Shown piece by piece: positions 60,237 through 64,000 of a stretch of 64,000 bases of DNA (positions are counted from its first letter, which is position 1; each line of letters opens with the position of its first letter). This DNA comes from Prosapia bicincta (taxonomy: Eukaryota; Arthropoda; Insecta; Hemiptera; Cercopidae). The notes under the pieces are model-generated. The model was given only the letters and a program-made list of their open reading frames with translations. It was not told the DNA's origin and made no database searches. Location: NCBI GenBank assembly GCA_036971475.1, contig JBAIZL010000002.1, positions 328,666,145 to 328,730,144 of the forward strand. The letters are read 5' to 3'. The translations under genes were made by a program, and so were the position numbers.

Positions 60237-63200
60237 TTAAGCGGGGGGTGGAAAGCCTACAAGTTTGTTCACGGGTCTCTTGAGGGAGCCATGAGCGGTC
60301 TGCACAGTGGCAACCCGACTAGTGTTGTCAGGCCCAGGATGAAGCTCGAGTATGCGCCCCATGGGCCAGCAAAGAGGATCCGTATGTTCGCCGGTGAGGA
60401 AGACCAACTGCTCTTCCTTCAGTGGAGCCGAGCTCTTGTTCCATTTGTGCTGTTGATTTTGTGAGTGCAGGTACTGGGTGAACCAAATTTTCCAAAAGCG
60501 GTTAAACATCTGCTGCAGAAGAGACCAGCGTGATTTGAGAGGGGGTTCCTTAAAGAATCTAAGAGGCACTAGTTATGGGCGTCCGATGAGGAAATGTCCT
60601 GGAGTAAAGAAGAGTGACAATTCGTTGGGGTCAGGGGAAATTTCAAAGATGGGGCGAATTTCGAAGATGAGAATTGCTTCAAAATGGATGAAAAGTGTGG
60701 ACAGCTCTTCCGAAGTTAGCACAGCAGTACCGATGGTGCGGTGAAGTAGATGTTTCGCGAATTTTACAGTGGCTTCCCAAAGCCACTTCTCTTAAAATGC
60801 CAAGAGATGCGTTGGTCAGCAATTTGGGTTTGAATGCTTAATTGGAAGTTGTCCAAGAATTTGTAAACTTCCCTGAGTTGGTTGGCAGCTCCGGCAAAAT
60901 TAGTGCCATTATCAATGTATACATGAGATGGTAGCCTACGTCTGGCAGTGAAACGATGGAAGGCAGCAAAGAATCTATCAGTGGAGAGGTCAGCCACTAA
61001 TTCTAAGTGTACAGCCTTAGTGGCCATGCAAAAAAAAAACAGGCATAGGTAGGACTTGGGTAATTTAGAGGTTCTTAAGTGATTGGCTTTGGTGTCAAAA
61101 GGCCCAGCAAAATCAATACCCATTCTGTTGAAGGCATTCTGTGTCACTCGTGAAGATGGCAGATCCGCCATGATGGGCTGGTTGGGTCAAGCTTGCATTC
61201 GAAAGCAGCGAAGACAGACATGGATGTGATGGAGCAGCACCGAGTGCAAGGCAATGATCCAGAATTCCCTGCTGATCTTAGCTTGGGTGGTGCGGGGCTG
61301 GCGTGCATAGCTAGTATGTGGTAATGGTCGCAAATGAGGTTGACATAATGGTGCTTTTTAGGTAGAAGGAGAGGGTGCTTGGCCTCGTAGTTAAGTGATG
61401 AGTGCTGAAGTGGACCCCCCCACCCTGAGCAGGGCGAAGGAGTCAATGAAAGGAGTTATCGGCCAGAGAAAATCAGCAACGGGGTTGCCGGCTTGAAGGC
61501 CCTTTCAAGTGTCTGGAAAGGATTGTTCTTGTACCAACCTAATACAGAGTGCTTGTGCACGACATAACTCATGCACAGAGAGTGGCTGGAAAGTAGGCTT
61601 GTGATTGCGGGCCTTAGCTTGGTAACGAGTATGGTGAGTGTGCGTAGGGGCAGTGCGTTGGCGACAGCAGTTCTTAATAAAACATAACACATAAGCAAAC
61701 ATGTGATGAACCGTCTTCAAGTCAGAGTGTTGATCGATAATTTCCAGTAACGGATTGAGCTGCAGGGAGACTGTGAGGTGAACCTGAACTTCAGATCTGT
61801 TTTCAGTCTGGTATGGATTTGTGCCTGTGGGGCGAGTGAGGGCGCGTCCATGTTGGCGAGGGCGCGCGACGCACTCAGGGCCGTGCCACCACAGATGGTT
61901 ATCAGCAAGTTGGTTAGGCAGGCATCCGGGTAAAGCAATATCAGCCGGATTGTCCAAAGTAGAGACATGAAACCATTGTTCAGGCTTGATAGTGGAGGTG
62001 AGTTCCACGATGCGGTTGGCAACAAAGGTCTTTAGTTGATGCAATCAAGCACTATTTCAGAGTCGGTAAAAAATAAGGTTCTAGAGCTAGGGATGAATGA
62101 TAAAGGCACAAGAAGCGATTCATACAGTATAGTTAGTAGCACAGCGCCGCATAATTCCAATCGGGGTATAGTAAGCACCTTAATGGGAGCTACTTTGCTC
62201 TTAGCCAGTAACAGTTGCATGGTGACAACACCATCTACCTCTGATCTGAGATAAAGTGCAGAGGCATATCAAGACTCGGATCCATCACAAAAAACCCAGA
62301 TAATGGTGGTTCACCGAGCGGGAGCCAACGTGACGAGGTATCTGAATAGCGGCTAGGCAAGGAAAATGTTTACTATTGTCATTCCATTGGCTTTGTAAGG
62401 TGGTGGTTAAGGCTTGATCCCAGTCGATGTTTGCTTGCCAAAGTCGTTTGATGAATAGTTTAATCCAAAATGTTACATGTGTGAGAAATCCGAGTGGGTC
62501 AAACGTACGAGCAACATTCGACAAAATGGTGCGTTTGGTAGGTGTTTGATCAAACTTTTGAACCTGATAAGAAAAGGTATCGGAAGATGGATTCCATTGG
62601 AGTCCAAGAATTTTGATGTCCAAAGAGTCGTCTTGAAAGAGTAGCGTGTTTTCAAGATGCGTGTCAGGAAGCATTTCAAGTAATGATGGGTTTTTTTATG
62701 ACCATTTTCTGAGTTCCAACCCAGCATGGGCGAAAATACTGTTAAGTTCATGGATAAGTGACTGGGCTCCCTCTTTGGTGTCAACGACGGTGACTATGTC
62801 GTCCACATAAGTCTGGTGTAGTATGGCATTTGAAGCGGCGGGGAACTGATGACCTTCATCGTTGACTAATTGTTTGAGCTTGCAGAGCGCGAGGTAAGCG
62901 GAAGGAGTCAAGCCATAAGTAACAGTAGCAAGCCCGTATGTTTGTTGATAGTGGGGTTGCCGGAAGCGGGGACGTGATGTGCGGGAGCACCGCAGCGTTC
63001 ACACTGATTGTGAAGTTCGTGTCATATCTGGAAGAGATTAGCAAGGATACATATTCTGAGATGCGGGTGGTCTTTGAAGCAACACCAATCAAAGACAGGT
63101 TTGATTTCTGAGTAATTAAGTTCAATAAGGAGGTGTGATTTTCGTGATTGCAGATATTTGGCTGCCCGGGTCAATAATTGCCCGAAATAGGTGCGGATTT

Positions 63201-63345
63201 CTGAAATGATCAGTGACAATGACCTGAGCAGTACCAAATAAGGCACAAGAAGTGCTGAGCTTACAAGAGAGGGGGTGAGGATTTCCAATAGTGGTTGAAC
63301 TGGTGCGGTTATCAGTTGAGCTTGGGTGTCGCAATATTCCCCATC
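60237..63345 (-). pseudogene. pol: BEL-3 Pol remnant
   Basis: Minus-strand pieces in order: protease start ([25 protein letters not shown] at about 63230-63150); end of protease (AVLPHITSPLPATPL near 62980); then a jump directly to the late reverse transcriptase ([17 protein letters not shown] at 62911-62780), so about 0.8 kb including the first catalytic Asp is deleted near 62940. RNase H ([11 protein letters not shown] near 62060; NPADIALPG), integrase ([25 protein letters not shown]) and the C-terminal domain ([10 protein letters not shown] at 60245) follow, with about eight frame breaks. Confidence 0.87.
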
Positions 63346-64000
63346 ACTGTTATGAGTTGGAGTCAGAGTTATGTAACAAAGAGTGGTGATTCCACAATTA
63401 CATTGTTGGCAAGTTTTTGCTGACTTGCACATGTGCTGGTAACGAGTGCTTAAAAAATTAAAGCGACGCTTCATGTGTCGTATATGTTCGCGGTGTTCAG
63501 TGGCGGCTAGTCCCAAAAACTCAGGGCAATGGAAAATGTTATGGACAGCAGAACAATAAAAACATTGGGCAGCAGCTGGATCATTATGAGGTGGATTGGT
63601 TGTTCGAGTGGGCATTCGTAATCTGGCGTTAATTTGACGTATAGTCTGTTGCTGCCTGGGTGCCTTAAGAGTGGGTCTTAATAACAGACGAATTACTGGT
63701 AATACTGAGGCAAGCGGTTGAGTCATTTGAGTGTACTGTGCGGCAGTGGTGTGAAGAGATTCATTCCATTCTGCAGGTTCATCTACGCAGTTATCCGGAA
63801 CGTTGCTAGCAGCTGCGGTGGTTGATGTCATGGCCATCAATCTTGTGTTACACTTGTACTTGGGTCTTGGGCTCGTAGGTAGCCTCTGTATTACTTCCAT
63901 CGCTTGTACTTGTTCTGTAACAAATTTGTTTAGAGCAGCATACGTGGGTATGTCTGATGTCCCTAGCTGTTTTTTAAATTCCAATCGAGTTTCGTCACTG
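63346..64000 (-). pseudogene. gag: BEL-3 Gag remnant, 5' part outside the window
   Basis: The minus strand reads MEFKKQLGTSDIPTYAALNK, FVTEQVQAMEVIQRL (end of the Gag core), a Pro/Gln-rich linker, and a zinc knuckle CFYCSAVHNIFHC. A frameshift follows near 63400, in the third-knuckle region. In the original frame a TAA precedes the TGA that aligns with the UGA of BEL-1 and BEL-2. Confidence 0.82.

Larger units (their letters stand above)
60149..64000 (-). mobile_element. Decayed Bel/Pao element, BEL-3, truncated by the window
   Basis: The polypurine tract copy (TACCGCCCATCAAAACG) at 60149 is followed on the minus strand by pol and gag remnants in the same order as BEL-1 and BEL-2. Many frameshifts, stops and a large internal deletion show an older insertion. 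The 5' LTR lies beyond 64000. Confidence 0.88.

Noticed and set aside
60149..64000. A full retrovirus-like element with an envelope gene
   Set aside because: Only gag and pol motifs are present in all three copies; no envelope-like frame between pol and the LTR.

Overview
The window looks like animal nuclear DNA, most likely from an insect or another arthropod. It is AT-rich, has one multi-exon gene with GT-AG introns of several kilobases, and is crowded with Bel/Pao LTR retrotransposons, Penelope-like elements, hAT transposons and non-LTR remnants. There is no bacterial-style gene order. I cannot assign the order or species from sequence alone.

One host gene can be supported: a + strand cation-chloride cotransporter of the SLC12 Na-K-Cl (NKCC) branch. 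Its exons at 13887-13982, 20138-20213, 21351-21446, 26063-26158, 37183-37436, 39863-39977, 48769-48908, 51788-52012, 57050-57157 and 58978-59101 join in phase and encode the end of the N-terminal tail and the first two thirds of the transporter core. The 5' and 3' ends of the gene are not recognised here. The exons at 21351 and 26063 are two versions of one 96-nt, phase 1-1 exon (second membrane helix and first inner loop). They look like a mutually exclusive pair, the same arrangement known for the A/B/F cassettes of vertebrate NKCC2.

The introns are mostly mobile DNA. 1-9.5 kb: DNA-transposon-like fragments with terminal inverted repeats, a 160-bp tandem repeat and a non-LTR RNase H remnant. 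9.6-22.3 kb: Penelope-like (PLE) fragments, often head to head, one of them cleanly inserted in a non-LTR remnant. 23.5-24.6 kb: another RNase H remnant. 27.1-36.8 kb: a nested block in which palindromic PLE-type units lie inside the (TA)n tract of an older repeat, and a young Bel/Pao element (BEL-1, 28349-35983, minus strand) lies inside one PLE arm. 38.2-39.5 kb: three hairpin units. 41188-48574: a second Bel/Pao element (BEL-2), young by its LTRs but with broken genes. 48.98-49.44 kb: a long GT microsatellite. 52094-54955: a hAT transposon with an 8-bp target duplication. 60.15-64 kb: a decayed third Bel/Pao copy (BEL-3) running off the window.

The most notable observations are the duplicated NKCC cassette exon, a conserved in-frame UGA-CUA between gag and pol in two diverged Bel/Pao elements (a candidate programmed readthrough site), a mosaic relationship between those two elements, and the chain of nearly spacerless palindromes in (TA)n.
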